A stretch of DNA of 64,000 nt. It comes from CAVWDU01 sp963753815 (GTDB lineage: Bacteria; Pseudomonadota; Gammaproteobacteria; Pseudomonadales; Halieaceae). The translations under genes and the position numbers were made by a program. This document shows, piece by piece, positions 34,019-43,618 of this stretch. Below the pieces are notes generated by a model. The model searched no databases, had not been told where the DNA came from, and saw nothing but the letters and a program-made list of their open reading frames with translations. Numbering within the stretch: the first letter of the stretch is position 1; the number at the start of each line of letters is the position of its first letter. The DNA lies in assembly GCA_963753815.1 (NCBI GenBank), contig CAVWDU010000003.1, positions 1,178,001 to 1,242,000 of the forward strand, read 5' to 3'.

Positions 34019-34990
34019 ATGGGCACCACGTCGCTGAACATCGTCTTTGCGGGCACGCCCGATTTCGCGGCCACGCATCTCGCCGCCCTGATCGACAGCC
34101 CCCACCGGCTGATTGCGGTTTATACGCAGCCGGACCGTCCAGCCGGGCGCGGCAAGCGGCTCCAGGCCAGCCCCGTCAAGGCGCTCGCGTTGCGTGAGGG
34201 TCTGAGCGTTCATCAACCACACAGCCTCAAAGACCCTGCGGAGCAGGAGCGACTCGCGGTACTTGCCCCGGACGTGCTGGTGGTGGTGGCTTACGGGCTT
34301 ATCCTGCCACCGGCCATACTTGCGGCGCCGCGCCGGGGTTGCATCAACGTCCACGCCTCGCTGCTGCCGCGGTGGCGCGGTGCTGCCCCTATCCAGCGGG
34401 CGATTGAGGCTGGCGACGCCCGGACCGGGACTACCATCATGCAGATGGACGCGGGCCTGGATACCGGCGACATGCTGGCCCAGGCAGAATGCCCTATCGG
34501 GCCCGAGACGACGGCGGCATCTCTCCACGACGCCCTCGCCGACCTCGGCGCGCCGCTGCTCATCGATGTCCTCGGCGACCTGGAGGCCTTCCAGCGCGAT
34601 GCCAGGAAACAGCCCGATGCCGGCGTCACCTATGCAGAAAAAATCAAAAAGAGCGAGGCCCTGCTCGACTGGAGCCGAAGCGCGGAAGCACTCGACCGGC
34701 AGATTCGCGCCTTCAATCCTTCGCCGGTCTGCTACACGGAGCTACACGGCGAACGCCTGCGGGTCTGGGCCTGCACCGCCGTCAGTGAGGCGGCTTCAGG
34801 CCACGACCCCGGCACGGTGATCGCGGCCAGCGAGGCGGGACTCCTGGTGCAGTGCGGCGACGGCCAGCTGGCGATCACCCGCCTGCAGCTCCCCGGCGGT
34901 CGGCCGCTGGAGGTAGCCCAGGTGCTGCACTCGAAACGGGAAAGCCTCGCGCCAGGCGTGCGGTTCGGGCCCGTGAGCGAGGGCGGGTGA
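34019..34990 (+). CDS. fmt: Methionyl-tRNA formyltransferase
   Basis: Formylates initiator methionyl-tRNA using 10-formyltetrahydrofolate. 323 residues: a formyltransferase domain with NIVFAGTPDFAATHL (residues 7-21), NVHASLLPRWRGAAPIQRAI (the catalytic Asn-His and SLLP loop) and MDAGLDTGDML, followed by the C-terminal OB-like tRNA-binding domain. It starts five bases after def, and the rsmB GTG overlaps its stop, so all three genes are co-translated. It acts directly upstream of deformylase in the formyl-methionine cycle. Confidence 0.97.
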   Translation: MGTTSLNIVFAGTPDFAATHLAALIDSPHRLIAVYTQPDRPAGRGKRLQASPVKALALREGLSVHQPHSLKDPAEQERLAVLAPDVLVVVAYGLILPPAILAAPRRGCINVHASLLPRWRGAAPIQRAIEAGDARTGTTIMQMDAGLDTGDMLAQAECPIGPETTAASLHDALADLGAPLLIDVLGDLEAFQRDARKQPDAGVTYAEKIKKSEALLDWSRSAEALDRQIRAFNPSPVCYTELHGERLRVWACTAVSEAASGHDPGTVIAASEAGLLVQCGDGQLAITRLQLPGGRPLEVAQVLHSKRESLAPGVRFGPVSEGG

Positions 34991-36285
34991 CCACTCGGGA
35001 TACCCGCGCCGCCGCCGGCACGGTAGTGGGAGAGGTCCTGTCAGGGCAATCACTGAACAGCGCGCTGCCGCCTATGAGCGAGCAGGTGGCCGCGCGGGAC
35101 CGACCGCTACTGCAGCAACTCTGCTATGGCTGCCTGCGCTTCATCCCCCGCCTGGAAGCACTGTTGGCGGAGCTGCTTAGCAAACCACTGCGCGACCGGG
35201 ATAACGACCTGCGAGGGCTGCTTCTGGTGGGGCTCTACCAGCTCGATGAAACCCGGATTCCGGACCACGCTGCAGTTGCGGCAACCGTGGCGGCGACGCG
35301 CGCGCTCGGCAAAGGTTGGGCCAAAGGGCTGGTGAACGCCGTGCTTCGTCGCTACCTCCGTGAACGCCGGCAGCTCAACGACAAGCTGAGCCCGGCCGCT
35401 GCGGCGGCCCACCCGCCATGGCTGCACCAGGCGGTACTCACAGAGTGGCCGGACGCTGCCACCGGGATCATCGAGGCCAACAATCAACAACCGCCGATGA
35501 CGCTGCGGGTCAATACCCGAATGACCACCCGCGACGAGTTGTTGCAGGCCATCGCGGCGGCGGGATTGGAGGCGGTGCCAGGCCGCCTGGGCCCCGATGC
35601 GATCTACCTGGGCGAACCCTGCGACGTCCACCGCCTGCCCGGCTTCGACGCCGGCTCTATGAGTGTCCAGGATGAAGCCGCGCAACTCGCGGTTCCGCTG
35701 CTGGGAGCGGCAGCGGGAGAGCGCATTCTGGATGCCTGCGCCGCCCCCGGCGGCAAAGCCTGCCATGTGCTCGAAAACCAGCCCCTGCTCGCCGAACTCG
35801 TGGCGCTGGACATCGCCGCGCCCCGGCTGCAACGGGTCAGAGACAACCTGCACCGCCTGGGCCTGCAGGCTACCGTGCTGGAAGCGGACGCCGCCTCGCC
35901 TCCGGATTATCTCGCTCCCGGCAGCTTCGACCGGGTCGTTGTCGATGCACCCTGCTCCGCTACCGGCGTGATCCGCCGCCATCCCGACATCAAGGTACTG
36001 CGCCGGGCGGCAGATCTCGGCACACTGTCCCGCCAGCAACGAGCGATCCTCGATGGCGTCTGGCCACTGCTCAAGGCCGGGGGCACGCTGCTCTACATCA
36101 CCTGCTCGATCATGGACGCCGAAAACTCTGCCGTGGTAGCCGGGTTCCTCGATGCGCACCCCGACGCACAGCTGTCGATTCCAGACGCAGGCTGGGGTGT
36201 GGCAATGACCCACGGCCGCCAACTGCTGCCTGCGGTCGGGGGTCCGGACGGCCTGTTCTTCAGCCTGCTGGGGAAAGCCGGGTAG
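34987..36285 (+). CDS. rsmB: 16S rRNA (cytosine-967 C5)-methyltransferase RsmB
   Basis: SAM-dependent m5C methyltransferase of 432 residues. An N-terminal NusB-like RNA-binding domain (about 5-140) is followed by the Rossmann methyltransferase domain with SAM motif DACAAPGGKACH, the first catalytic cysteine in DAPCSATGVIRRHPDIK and the second in YITCSIMDAEN. The GTG start overlaps the fmt stop (GTGA). A longer open frame upstream lies inside fmt and is rejected. Confidence 0.95.
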   Translation: MTTRDTRAAAGTVVGEVLSGQSLNSALPPMSEQVAARDRPLLQQLCYGCLRFIPRLEALLAELLSKPLRDRDNDLRGLLLVGLYQLDETRIPDHAAVAATVAATRALGKGWAKGLVNAVLRRYLRERRQLNDKLSPAAAAAHPPWLHQAVLTEWPDAATGIIEANNQQPPMTLRVNTRMTTRDELLQAIAAAGLEAVPGRLGPDAIYLGEPCDVHRLPGFDAGSMSVQDEAAQLAVPLLGAAAGERILDACAAPGGKACHVLENQPLLAELVALDIAAPRLQRVRDNLHRLGLQATVLEADAASPPDYLAPGSFDRVVVDAPCSATGVIRRHPDIKVLRRAADLGTLSRQQRAILDGVWPLLKAGGTLLYITCSIMDAENSAVVAGFLDAHPDAQLSIPDAGWGVAMTHGRQLLPAVGGPDGLFFSLLGKAG

Positions 36286-36524
36286 CCGCGATGCCCGGCG
36301 GCGTGCGGTCGCCAGTCATCCCGAGCGCGGCTTACGGCCCGCGCCGCCCTCAAAGACTGGCAGGGGATCGCCCCGCCGGGCGGACACCAAGGCTGTAAAT
36401 TGGTCAACGCAGCGCTTACAATCACCACCGCCCCCCTGGCACCACCCGGTAAAGCGGCGGGGCCACGGGAACAGATTCGCACACAACCCAGGCACGCTGG
36501 TGCCGACAGGCAACCCGCCCTGCC

Positions 36525-37898
36525 ATGAAGATCATCATTCTAGGAGCCGGCCAGGTCGGCGGGACCCTCGCAGAACACCTGGCCATCGAGCAGAACGATA
36601 TCATCGTTGTCGACTCCGACGTCGAGAAACTGCGCCTGCTGCAGGACCGCCTCGATATCGGCACGGTCGCCGGAGAAGCGTCCCATCCCGGCACGCTGTA
36701 CAAAGCCGGGGCCGATGATGCCGATATGCTGATCGCAGTGACCAACTCCGACGAAATCAACATGATGGCGTGCCAGGTGGCGCATACGCTGTTCAATACG
36801 CCGACCAAGATCTCCAGGGTCAGGTCACCCAACTACCTCGCTCACCAGGAACAGCTGTTTACGCCCGACCACATCCCGGTCGATGTGATCATCGGCCCCG
36901 AGCAACTGGTGACCAAGAGCATCCAGCAGCTGATCGCCAACCCGGGGGCATTGCAGGTCCTGGATTTCGCCAACGGAAAGCTTCAGCTGGTGGCGGTAAG
37001 GGCGATCGCGGGAGGCCCGATTGTAGGCCACCAGATCCAGGAAATTCGCCACCACATGCCCAAGGTGGATACCCGGGTAGCCGCCATTTTCCGCCAGGAC
37101 CGCCCCATCATTCCCGAGGGCAGCACGGTGGTGGAGGAGGGCGATGAAGTGTTCTTCATTGCCGCGCGCCAGCATATCCGCGATGTGATGTCAGAGCTGC
37201 GCAAGGTCGACCAGCCGTACAAGCGCGTCATGATCGCAGGGGGCGGCAACATCGGCGCCACGCTGGCACAGAATATTGAACGCGACTACCAGGTCAAGGT
37301 CATCGAGCGCTCCTACAGCCGCTGCCGCGTACTGTCGGAGCGATTGAAAAAAAGCATCGTGCTCAACGGCAGCGCCTCGGAACCCCAGCTGCTCTCCGCC
37401 GAGAATATCGAGTCCACCGATGTCTTCTGTGCCCTGACCAACAACGATGAATCCAATATCATGATGTCGATGCTGGCCAAGCGGATGGGGGCCAAGAAAG
37501 TCATCACCCTCATCGCAAATGCGGCCTACGCCGACCTCGTCGGGGATGAAATCGACATCGCGATCTCACCGCAACAGATCACCATCGGCAGCTTGCTCAC
37601 ACATGTACGGCGCGGTGATATCAGCAACGTTCACTCTCTGCGCCGCGGAGCGGCCGAGGCGATCGAGGTCATCGCCCATGGCGACAACCAGTCCTCGAAA
37701 GTCGTCGGCCGCCGGCTCGATGAGATCACCCTGCCAGACGGGGTGACCATCGGTGCCATAGTCCGCGGTGAAGCGGTCCTGATAGCCCACAGCCACGTGG
37801 TGGTGGAAAGCGACGACCACGTTATCCTGTTCCTGGTCGATCGCCACGAGATTTCTGCCGTGGAGAAACTGTTCGCTGTCGGTTTCGGTTTTTTCTAG
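36525..37898 (+). CDS. trkA: Trk potassium uptake system peripheral protein TrkA
   Basis: Cytoplasmic NAD-binding regulator of Trk potassium channels, 457 residues. It holds two tandem RCK units: each has a Rossmann TrkA-N domain (first MKIIILGAGQVGGTLAEHL; second VMIAGGGNIGATLAQNIE at about residue 233) and a TrkA-C domain. This full two-repeat layout is typical. It follows rsmB after a 239-base gap in which I see no clear gene or signal, and its last base is the first base of the trkH GTG. Confidence 0.96.
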   Translation: MKIIILGAGQVGGTLAEHLAIEQNDIIVVDSDVEKLRLLQDRLDIGTVAGEASHPGTLYKAGADDADMLIAVTNSDEINMMACQVAHTLFNTPTKISRVRSPNYLAHQEQLFTPDHIPVDVIIGPEQLVTKSIQQLIANPGALQVLDFANGKLQLVAVRAIAGGPIVGHQIQEIRHHMPKVDTRVAAIFRQDRPIIPEGSTVVEEGDEVFFIAARQHIRDVMSELRKVDQPYKRVMIAGGGNIGATLAQNIERDYQVKVIERSYSRCRVLSERLKKSIVLNGSASEPQLLSAENIESTDVFCALTNNDESNIMMSMLAKRMGAKKVITLIANAAYADLVGDEIDIAISPQQITIGSLLTHVRRGDISNVHSLRRGAAEAIEVIAHGDNQSSKVVGRRLDEITLPDGVTIGAIVRGEAVLIAHSHVVVESDDHVILFLVDRHEISAVEKLFAVGFGFF

Positions 37899-39346
37899 TG
37901 CATATCTCAGTATCCCTGCGCATCCTCGGCGTCCTGTTGATGATGTTCAGCTCGGCGATGCTGGTCCCGCTGGGGTTCGCCCTGGTAGCCTGGGATGACA
38001 CGATTGCCGGATTTGCCGGCGCATTCGGCATTACCTTCGCCTGCGGCCTCTGCCTGTGGCTGCCGGTGCGCAGGGCGAGTCACGAGCTGCGCATTCGCGA
38101 CGGCTTTCTGATCACCTCGCTGTTCTGGACAGTGCTGGGCCTTTTCGGGGCCCTGCCCCTGGCACTCTCCGACGCCCTGGACCTGACGCCGACCGAGGCC
38201 GTATTCGAATCGATCTCCGGACTGACCACCACCGGCGCGACCGTGATCGTAGGGCTGGATGAGCTGCCGTCTTCGCTGCTCTTCTACCGCCAGCTGCTGC
38301 AGTGGCTGGGCGGTATCGGCATCATCGTGGTGGCGGTTGCCGTACTCCCGATGTTGGGTATCGGCGGCATGCAGCTATACAAGGCGGAGACACCCGGCCC
38401 GTCCAAGGACAGCAAATTGACACCCCGGATCACCGAAACTGCCAAGGCGCTGGCACTCGTGTATCTCCTGCTCACCGCGGCCTGTGCGGCGTCCTACTAC
38501 CTGGCGGGGATGTCGGGCTTCGACGCGATCAGCCACTCCCTGTCAACCGTGGCCATCGGCGGGTTTTCCACCCACGACGCCAGCATGGGTTACTTCGAGA
38601 ACGAACAGGTGCTGCTGGTCTGCAGCCTGTTCATGTGCATCTCGGCCATCAACTTCGGATTGCACTTTCTCGCCTGGCGCCGGCGCAGCCCCTTCGTATA
38701 CCGCAAGGATTCAGAGACCCGGTTTTTCCTCGGTGTCCTGTCGGTCTGTATTGCAGTGACCTGCCTCTACCTCATCGCCACCCATACGCTGGCCCCCGGC
38801 CAGAGCCTGGTACACGGGGTATTCCAGGCCATCTCCATTACCACGACCACCGGTTTCACCACCCAGGATTTCTCGGCCTGGCCATCTTTTCTGCCGGTGA
38901 TGCTGCTGTTTTTTTCCTTCATGGGGGGCTGTGTCGGCTCTACCGGCGGGGGTATCAAGGCCATGCGCCTGATGCTGATCTACAAGCAGGGCATCCGTGA
39001 GCTCAAGCAACTCGTTCACCCCCAGGCCATCATCCCGCTGAAAGTAGGCAATCGCCGGGTGGAGGCCTCCGTGGTCAGCGCAGTGTGGAGTTTCTTCGCA
39101 GTTTATATGTTTGTGTTTATCGTGATCATGCTACTGCTCATGGCCACCGGGCTCGACTTCACCACCGCGTTCTCCGCCGTTGCCGCCTCGCTGAACAACC
39201 TCGGGCCGGGGCTGGGCGAGGTCGCGGCCAACTATGCGGGAATCAGCGAACTGGCCAAGGGCATCCTGTGCTTCGCCATGTTACTGGGCCGACTGGAGGT
39301 CTTCACCCTGCTGGTCCTGTTTACACCGATGTTCTGGCGTCTGTAG
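37898..39346 (+). CDS. trkH: Trk potassium uptake system transmembrane protein TrkH
   Basis: Potassium-conducting membrane subunit, 482 residues, with four pore-loop repeats. Selectivity-filter type loops are visible as ISGLTTTGATV, LSTVAIGGFSTHDAS, ISITTTTGFTTQDFSAWP and AASLNNLGPG. It pairs with TrkA. The GTG start shares one base with the trkA stop, so translation is coupled. Length and order trkA-trkH match other gammaproteobacteria. Confidence 0.95.
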   Translation: MHISVSLRILGVLLMMFSSAMLVPLGFALVAWDDTIAGFAGAFGITFACGLCLWLPVRRASHELRIRDGFLITSLFWTVLGLFGALPLALSDALDLTPTEAVFESISGLTTTGATVIVGLDELPSSLLFYRQLLQWLGGIGIIVVAVAVLPMLGIGGMQLYKAETPGPSKDSKLTPRITETAKALALVYLLLTAACAASYYLAGMSGFDAISHSLSTVAIGGFSTHDASMGYFENEQVLLVCSLFMCISAINFGLHFLAWRRRSPFVYRKDSETRFFLGVLSVCIAVTCLYLIATHTLAPGQSLVHGVFQAISITTTTGFTTQDFSAWPSFLPVMLLFFSFMGGCVGSTGGGIKAMRLMLIYKQGIRELKQLVHPQAIIPLKVGNRRVEASVVSAVWSFFAVYMFVFIVIMLLLMATGLDFTTAFSAVAASLNNLGPGLGEVAANYAGISELAKGILCFAMLLGRLEVFTLLVLFTPMFWRL

Positions 39347-39384
39347 CGCGACGCTGAGCGCGCTTGCCATTATTCAGAGGTGCC

Positions 39385-40278
39385 CTAGAGATCATCGTAA
39401 ACCCCGGGCCCCTGCTTCGGCCTGACCCGGAATCGCTTGTATTCCCACTGGTACTGCTCCGGGCAGATCTGTACACAGGCCTCGACACCCCGATTCATGG
39501 CTGCGAGCGACACCGCAGTGTCCTCATCGTAGATTGCCTCCTCGGCAGGCAGGTAATGCAGAATGAAGCCGCCGGGGACTCGCTGCGCGAAGCCGAACAC
39601 CGCCAGGGCGCCGGTGCGGCGAAGCATATTGCAGGCCAGCGTCGGCGTGAAGGCATCGCGGCCCATGAACGGGCTGTTCTGTCCCGAGACAAGATCGCCC
39701 GGAGCCTGGTCGGGAAGAATCGCGGAGATGCCGCCCTGCTTGACGCTGCGCATCAACTGCACGAGCCCGCGGCTGTCCGTGGGTACGAGCGTTGCGCCGC
39801 TGCGCTCCCGGGCCCGATGTATAAGCGGCCCCAATGCCGCCAGGTTGGGGGGCTCGAACAGGGCCACGACCGGGCCCAGGGATGGCAGGTGCAAGCCGAC
39901 CATTTCCCAGTTACCGAGGTGCGGCCCCAGCAAGATGACTCCGCGGCCGGCGGCCAGCGCCTCATGTAGATGCTCCGCACCCCGGACCTCCACATAAAGG
40001 CCTTTCACATAGTCCCAGCGGCGCAGCCAGATATGGCCCATTTCGCCAATCAGCTCCCCGGTTGCGAGCAGGCTACGTCGGGCGAGTTCGCGTTGCTCCC
40101 CGGCGTTGAGCGAAGGATAGGCCAGGGCGATGTTACGTTCTGTCACCCGGCGGCTGCGTCCGCCAAACGGCCAGTAAAGGTGCACGAACCCCCGCCCGAG
40201 AGACCTCGCCAGCCACAGCGGCAGGAGTGAACTGACGCGTAGAATCAGCTTGAGCAGAGCCGCTTTCAGATCGGCCAT
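39385..40278 (-). CDS. LpxL/HtrB family lipid A acyltransferase (lysophospholipid acyltransferase)
   Basis: An inner-membrane acyltransferase of 297 residues. An N-terminal membrane helix precedes the catalytic H-x4-E motif in LGPHLGNWEM (His120, Glu125), with further family marks NIALAYPSL and LPDQAPGDLVSG. Such enzymes add a secondary acyl chain to Kdo2-lipid A or related lipids. Whether it is LpxL, LpxM or the ornithine-lipid type cannot be decided. ATG follows AGGGGACCTGTCC. It is convergent with trkH; heptose-related gmhB lies about 3.5 kb away, so envelope genes cluster loosely here. Confidence 0.87.
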   Translation of the reverse strand: MADLKAALLKLILRVSSLLPLWLARSLGRGFVHLYWPFGGRSRRVTERNIALAYPSLNAGEQRELARRSLLATGELIGEMGHIWLRRWDYVKGLYVEVRGAEHLHEALAAGRGVILLGPHLGNWEMVGLHLPSLGPVVALFEPPNLAALGPLIHRARERSGATLVPTDSRGLVQLMRSVKQGGISAILPDQAPGDLVSGQNSPFMGRDAFTPTLACNMLRRTGALAVFGFAQRVPGGFILHYLPAEEAIYDEDTAVSLAAMNRGVEACVQICPEQYQWEYKRFRVRPKQGPGVYDDL

Positions 40279-40395
40279 GGACAGGTCCCCTGACTGATGG
40301 TCGAAAAAGTCCTGCTGACTTTCTCAGAATTCGCTACAGGAAAATGCGATCTTCCCGTCACTCCCGGAATCGTCAAGCTGCAGTCGTTGACCCCG

Positions 40396-40472
40396 CCTGC
40401 ACAGGGCTGTGCAGGTTGCAGTCCGCCGACCCGCTTCGCTCAGCGATTGCATGAGTCGGTGAGCGAGGCGGG
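40396..40472. repeat. Two adjacent hairpins upstream of glyQ
   Basis: A perfect 8-bp hairpin CCTGCACA-GGGC-TGTGCAGG (40396-40415) is followed by a 13-bp stem CCCGCTTCGCTCA / TGAGCGAGGCGGG (40430-40442 with 40460-40472) with a single T-G pair. Neither is followed by a T-run. They lie between lpxL-like (leftward) and glyQ (rightward). They could be a REP-like element or part of the glyQS leader; nothing decides this. Confidence 0.5.
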
Positions 40473-40553
40473 CTAATTCCATCAGGCGCGTATTATGCCG
40501 TCAAAAGAGGCGCTATAATACCCGGCTTTTTGCGGCTCCCCGGCAGGTATCCC

Positions 40554-41510
40554 GTGTCACCCAGACCCAACGAACTACTTACTTTTCAACAACTTATATT
40601 CAACCTGCAGCAGTTCTGGGCAGAGCGCGGCTGCGTCGTCCTGCAGCCGCTGGACATGGAGGTTGGTGCCGGCACGTTCCATCCAGCCACCTTCCTTCGC
40701 GCTATCGGACCCGAAACCTGGAATGCCGCCTACGTGCAACCCAGCCGCCGGCCGACAGACGGGCGCTACGGCGAGAATCCCAACCGATTGCAACACTACT
40801 ACCAGTTTCAGGTGGTGATGAAGCCATCGCCGGATGATTTTCAGCAACTCTACCTCGACTCCCTGTCGTCTTTGGGGATCGACTCGGCGGTCCATGATAT
40901 CCGCTTCGTCGAAGATAACTGGGAGTCACCCACCCTGGGTGCGTGGGGCCTGGGCTGGGAAGTGTGGCTGAACGGGATGGAAGTCACGCAGTTCACCTAT
41001 TTCCAGCAGGCCGGCGGCCTCGAGTGCTTTCCGGTGACCGGCGAGATTACCTATGGGCTGGAGCGGATCGCCATGTACCTGCAGGGGTGTGACAGCGTTT
41101 ACGACCTGGTGTGGACGGATGGGCCGGGCGGCAAGGTCACCTACGGCGACGTTTTTCACCAGAACGAGGTCGAGATGTCGCGCTACAACTTCGAAGAAGC
41201 CGATACCGACGCGCTGTTCGCCCAATTCGACCACTTCGAGGCCGAGGCGCTGCGCCTGGTGGGCCTGCAGCTGCCGCTACCCGCTTACGAAATGGTCATG
41301 AAGGCCTCTCACACCTTTAACCTGCTCGATGCCCGCCGCGCCATCTCCGTGACCGAGCGACAGCGCTTCATTCTCCGGGTCCGCACACTCGCCCGCGGTG
41401 TCGCGCGGGCGTACTTCGAGGCTCGCCAGGCCCTGGGCTTCCCGTTGGCCGGCGCTGACGTATTGCAGGCAATGCAGGACGAAGATCAGTCCGGGGAGGC
41501 TGCAGCGTGA
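40554..41510 (+). CDS. glyQ: Glycyl-tRNA synthetase alpha subunit
   Basis: Catalytic subunit of the bacterial alpha2beta2 GlyRS, 318 residues. The class II core shows TFQQLIFNLQQFWAERGC, DMEVGAGTFHPATFLRAIGPE, YVQPSRRPTDGRYGENPNRLQHYYQFQ (pieces) and EDNWESPTLGAWGLGWEVW. The start is GTG at SPRPNELLTFQQL with AGG upstream; a longer frame adds seven residues without homology. A TATAAT-like hexamer near 40513 could be the promoter -10, but no clear -35 matches. glyS overlaps its stop. Confidence 0.96.
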   Translation: MSPRPNELLTFQQLIFNLQQFWAERGCVVLQPLDMEVGAGTFHPATFLRAIGPETWNAAYVQPSRRPTDGRYGENPNRLQHYYQFQVVMKPSPDDFQQLYLDSLSSLGIDSAVHDIRFVEDNWESPTLGAWGLGWEVWLNGMEVTQFTYFQQAGGLECFPVTGEITYGLERIAMYLQGCDSVYDLVWTDGPGGKVTYGDVFHQNEVEMSRYNFEEADTDALFAQFDHFEAEALRLVGLQLPLPAYEMVMKASHTFNLLDARRAISVTERQRFILRVRTLARGVARAYFEARQALGFPLAGADVLQAMQDEDQSGEAAA

Positions 41511-43585
41511 CCACCGAAACACTGCTGCTGGAAATCGGGACCGAAGAACTGCCACCGAAATCGCTGCAGGCGCTCGGGGAAGGCCTGCGTGACGGCCTGC
41601 TCGCGGCCCTGCAACAACATGGCCTCACCTGTAACGGCGCCCGCTGGTTTGCCGCGCCGAGACGCCTCGCTGTTCTGGTTGACGCCCTCTCGCTTAACGC
41701 CGCTGACGAGGAGGTGGAAATGCTGGGGCCGCCGGCCGAACGCGCCCGGGACGCTGCCGGCGAATGGACCCCGGCCGCCCTCGGCTTCGCCCGCAGCCAG
41801 GGTCTCGACCCGAGTGACCTGCAGGTCGTGGAAACGCCCAAAGGCGCACGGCTCGGAGCAAGGAAAATAGTGCCCGGCGCGACCGCGAAGGGCTGCCTGA
41901 ACGATGTCATTCATGCCGCTGTCCACCAGCTGCCGATTGCCAAGCGGATGCGCTGGGGCAGCCGCCGTGAGGAATTCGTGCGCCCCGTACACTGGGTGGT
42001 GGCCATGCTGGGAACTGATGCAGACCACGGCGAAGTGCTGGGCCTGCCTACCGGCAACACCACTTACGGACACCGGTTCCACAGCCCCGGCCCCATCGTG
42101 CTCGAGCGGCCCGAGGACTATCCCGTCAGGCTGGCTGAGGCCAAGGTGATGGCCGACTTCCGGGAACGCCGTGCGATGATCCGCGAGCAGGTGCTGGTGG
42201 AAGCGAGCGCCCTCAAGGCTGAAGCGGTCATCGATGACGCGCTCCTCGACGAGGTGACCGGACTGGTGGAATGGCCGGTGGCTCTTACCGGAGCCTTCGA
42301 TGAACAGTTTCTCGAGGTACCGTCCGAAGCACTGGTTTCCTCCATGAAAACACACCAGAAATATTTCCACCTTGTTGACGACCGCGGCGAGCTGCTGCCC
42401 AGTTTCATCACGATCAGCAACATCGAGAGCACCGACCCGATCCAGGTCATCCAGGGCAACGAGCGAGTCATCAGGCCCCGGCTTGCCGACGCGGCGTTTT
42501 TCTATGCCGAAGACCGCAAGACGACGCTGGAGCAGCGTTTGCCCCGCCTGGACGGGATCGTCTTTCAGCAGCAGTTAGGCAGCCTCGGGGACCGCACCCG
42601 CAGGCTGGTCCGGCTGGCCGGGATCATCGCGGGAATGATCGATGCCGAGACCGCGCTGGCTGAGCGGGCCGCCCTGTTATGCAAAACCGACCTGCTGACG
42701 GAGATGGTCCAGGAATTCGCAGACCTGCAGGGCGTGGCGGGCTCCTATTACGCGCGCAACGACGGCGAGGACCCGGCTGTTGCGCAGGCCATAGCACAAC
42801 ATTACTGGCCGCGGTTTGCCGGGGATGCGCTGCCCGAATCGCCGACGGCCTGCAGCCTGGCGCTGGCCGACCGGCTCGATACGCTGGTGGGGATCTTCGG
42901 GATCGGCCAGCCGCCGACCGGCTCGAAAGATCCGTTCGCGTTGCGCCGGGCGTCACTGGCAGTGTTGCGAATCCTGGTTGAGAAGCGCCTGGATGTAGAC
43001 CTCAGGGATTGCCTGCTGGCGGCCAGCGCGGGATATCCCGCGGGCCTGCTAGCCGAGGATACGCCGGAACAGGTGCTGGAATACATGCTGGAGCGATTCA
43101 GGGCCTGGTACGAAGAGGAACAAATCAGTGCCCAGGTATTTCAGGCAGTAAGTGCTAACAAACCCAGCAAGCCACTGGATATAGACCGCCGGGTGCATGC
43201 CGTGCATGCTTTCGCGGCCCTGCCACAAGCCTCGGCGCTGGCCGCGGCCAACAAGCGGGTTGCCAACATACTCGGCAAGCTGGACGCGGGCCATCGCTTC
43301 TCCGAGGTCAGTACCGACCTGCTGGTGGAGCCGGCGGAGCAGGCGCTGGCAGAATGCGTGGGTCAGCTGCAGCCCCGCTGCGAGCAGTTATTGGAGAGTG
43401 GGGCCTACACCGATGCGCTGAGGTGCCTGGCGGACCTGCGCGAGCCGGTCGATGCGTTTTTCGATACCGTAATGGTGAACGCTGATGACGCGGCACTGCG
43501 CGCTAACCGCCTCAACCTGCTCAAGGGGTTGCGGGATCTTTTCCTGCAGGTGGCGGACATCTCGCAACTCGCCATCGGCCGCTAG
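41507..43585 (+). CDS. glyS: Glycyl-tRNA synthetase beta subunit
   Basis: The tRNA-binding partner of GlyQ, 692 residues. The N-terminus LLLEIGTEELPPKSLQAL and internal VSSMKTHQKYFHLVD and FVRPVHWVVAMLG are GlyS signatures; an HD-like segment and a C-terminal anticodon-binding DALR-type domain follow. The GTG start overlaps the glyQ TGA (GTGA), consistent with stoichiometric co-translation. Length is normal. Confidence 0.96.
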   Translation: MTTETLLLEIGTEELPPKSLQALGEGLRDGLLAALQQHGLTCNGARWFAAPRRLAVLVDALSLNAADEEVEMLGPPAERARDAAGEWTPAALGFARSQGLDPSDLQVVETPKGARLGARKIVPGATAKGCLNDVIHAAVHQLPIAKRMRWGSRREEFVRPVHWVVAMLGTDADHGEVLGLPTGNTTYGHRFHSPGPIVLERPEDYPVRLAEAKVMADFRERRAMIREQVLVEASALKAEAVIDDALLDEVTGLVEWPVALTGAFDEQFLEVPSEALVSSMKTHQKYFHLVDDRGELLPSFITISNIESTDPIQVIQGNERVIRPRLADAAFFYAEDRKTTLEQRLPRLDGIVFQQQLGSLGDRTRRLVRLAGIIAGMIDAETALAERAALLCKTDLLTEMVQEFADLQGVAGSYYARNDGEDPAVAQAIAQHYWPRFAGDALPESPTACSLALADRLDTLVGIFGIGQPPTGSKDPFALRRASLAVLRILVEKRLDVDLRDCLLAASAGYPAGLLAEDTPEQVLEYMLERFRAWYEEEQISAQVFQAVSANKPSKPLDIDRRVHAVHAFAALPQASALAAANKRVANILGKLDAGHRFSEVSTDLLVEPAEQALAECVGQLQPRCEQLLESGAYTDALRCLADLREPVDAFFDTVMVNADDAALRANRLNLLKGLRDLFLQVADISQLAIGR

Positions 43586-43618
43586 GCCAAGGTCCCGTGC
43601 GAGCCGGTGTGAAATAGC

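Noticed and set aside
40491..40518. glyQ promoter with TATAAT at about 40513
   Set aside because: The -10 is good, but no acceptable -35 stands at 16-18 bases, so it is not listed as a feature.
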